NCBI RefSeq assembly: GCF_051014685.1
Contig: NW_027479025.1
Span: forward strand, 186,001-250,000
Origin: Ptiloglossa arizonensis
Taxonomy: Eukaryota; Arthropoda; Insecta; Hymenoptera; Colletidae
Direction: 5' to 3'
DNA length: 64,000 bases
In this document: in pieces, positions 63,961 through 64,000 of the stretch
Numbering within the stretch: position 1 is the first letter of the stretch
How the letters are laid out: each line of letters begins with the position of its first letter
Notes under the pieces: model-generated
What the model was told of the DNA's origin: nothing
Databases searched by the model: none
What the model saw: only the letters and a program-made list of their open reading frames with translations
Position numbers and translations under genes: made by a program

Positions 63961-64000
63961 TAACGTATAACGTATAACGTATAACGTATAACGTATAACG

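Larger units (their letters stand above)
1..64000 (+). repeat. Giant heptamer satellite array, unit ATAACGT
   Basis: Every part of the window is built from the 7-bp unit ATAACGT or single- and double-substitution variants of it. Frequent variants are GTAACGT, AAAACGT, ATTACGT, ATGACGT, ATCACGT, ATATCGT, ATAGCGT, ATACCGT, ATAAAGT, ATAAGGT, ATAACCT, ATAACTT, ATAACGA and ATAACGC. Orientation never flips and nothing non-repetitive interrupts it. Each unit holds the palindromes ACGT and TATA. The unit lacks the G-runs of classical telomere repeats. The array runs off both window ends. What is seen is a satellite; whether it is eukaryotic heterochromatin, a bacterial simple-sequence array or partly an assembly product cannot be told without flanks. 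Confidence 0.98.
56026..64000. repeat. Array domain 6, GTAACGT/GTGACGT-rich
   Basis: From about 56.03 kb the variant spectrum changes. GTAACGT and GTGACGT units become abundant, with phrases such as CGTGTGACGTATAACGTG and GTGTATCGTGTAAGCT. AAGCT occurs at 56,592, 57,278, 58,027, 58,202, 58,755, 59,511, 59,686, 60,190, 60,848, 61,023, 61,505, 62,366 and 63,563. All intervals are whole units except 61,023-61,505, which contains the deletion at 61,284. No gene or unique sequence is seen. Confidence 0.85.

Noticed and set aside
1..64000. Telomere array
   Set aside because: The unit is short and tandem, but neither strand has a G-run (ACGTTAT / ATAACGT), and the kilobase higher-order structure is unlike simple telomerase product. 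An unusual telomere cannot be fully excluded without knowing the array's chromosomal position.
1..64000. CRISPR array
   Set aside because: The recurrent blocks are separated by the same heptamer repeat rather than by unique spacers, and no cas gene is present.
1..64000. Promoter -10-like elements (TATAAC in each unit, TATAAT in AATG variants)
   Set aside because: The match is inherent in the repeat and occurs thousands of times. There is no TTGACA-like partner at the usual spacing and no gene downstream.
1..64000. Transmembrane or beta-repeat protein function for the Y-T-L-Y-V-I-R heptads
   Set aside because: Heptad regularity comes from 7 nt read in threes (21 nt = 7 codons), not from protein selection. 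All three frames give the same peptide.
1..64000. Whole window as a sequencing or assembly artefact
   Set aside because: Specific variant orders, rare shared indels and layered duplications are hard to produce by polymerase stutter. Misassembly of copy number in the nearly identical blocks remains possible and is noted under the findings.

Overview
The whole 64,000-base window is one tandem array of a 7-bp unit. On the given strand the unit is ATAACGT (equivalently TAACGTA; ACGTTAT on the other strand). There are about 9,140 units, all in the same orientation. I found no unique-sequence gene, RNA gene, mobile element, CRISPR array or non-repetitive spacer. Both window edges lie inside the array, so 64 kb is a minimum length. 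The perfect unit is 2/7 G+C (28.6%) and carries one CpG per 7 bp.

The many long minus-strand reading frames are a property of the repeat. ACGTTAT read in any frame gives the same stop-free heptapeptide cycle Y-T-L-Y-V-I-R, while the plus strand meets TAA every 21 bp in every frame. I annotate no CDS.

The information lies in variant units and their order. Blocks of variant heptamers recur hundreds to thousands of bases apart, almost always at whole multiples of 7 bp. Layout: (1) 1-18.8 kb, richest in variants, marked by GTGTAACGAAGAACG, AAAACG and ATTACG units, with a 2.1-kb duplication (9.2-12.4 kb) and a three-copy 1.65/1.19-kb repeat (12.4-16.6 kb); (2) 18.8-29.6 kb, a tandem duplication of a ~5.9-kb block marked by TATACCGTATCACG; (3) 29.6-38.2 kb, a tandem duplication of a ~4.3-kb block; (4) 35.9-49.7 kb, dispersed and tandem re-duplications (offsets 7,819, 1,113 and 1,554 bp) mixing the type 1 and type 2 markers; (5) 49.7-56.0 kb, type 1 character again with a 119-133-bp repeat; (6) 56.0-64 kb, a distinct domain rich in GTAACGT and GTGACGT units with a ~1.48-kb repeat. 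Following the repeat phase through the window, I find only eight phase-changing events, several of them copies of one another.

Organism: not determinable from this window. A multi-layered satellite this size would be ordinary for eukaryotic heterochromatin. From memory, unverified, Bacteroidota genomes also contain heptamer arrays whose translations are similar spurious heptad proteins, so a bacterial source is possible and would make the size remarkable. Nothing here works together as genes; the pattern fits growth by whole-unit slippage or unequal exchange plus kilobase-scale segmental duplication. All coordinates and offsets were read by eye. Block edges are uncertain by tens of bases or more because the blocks sit in perfect repeat.
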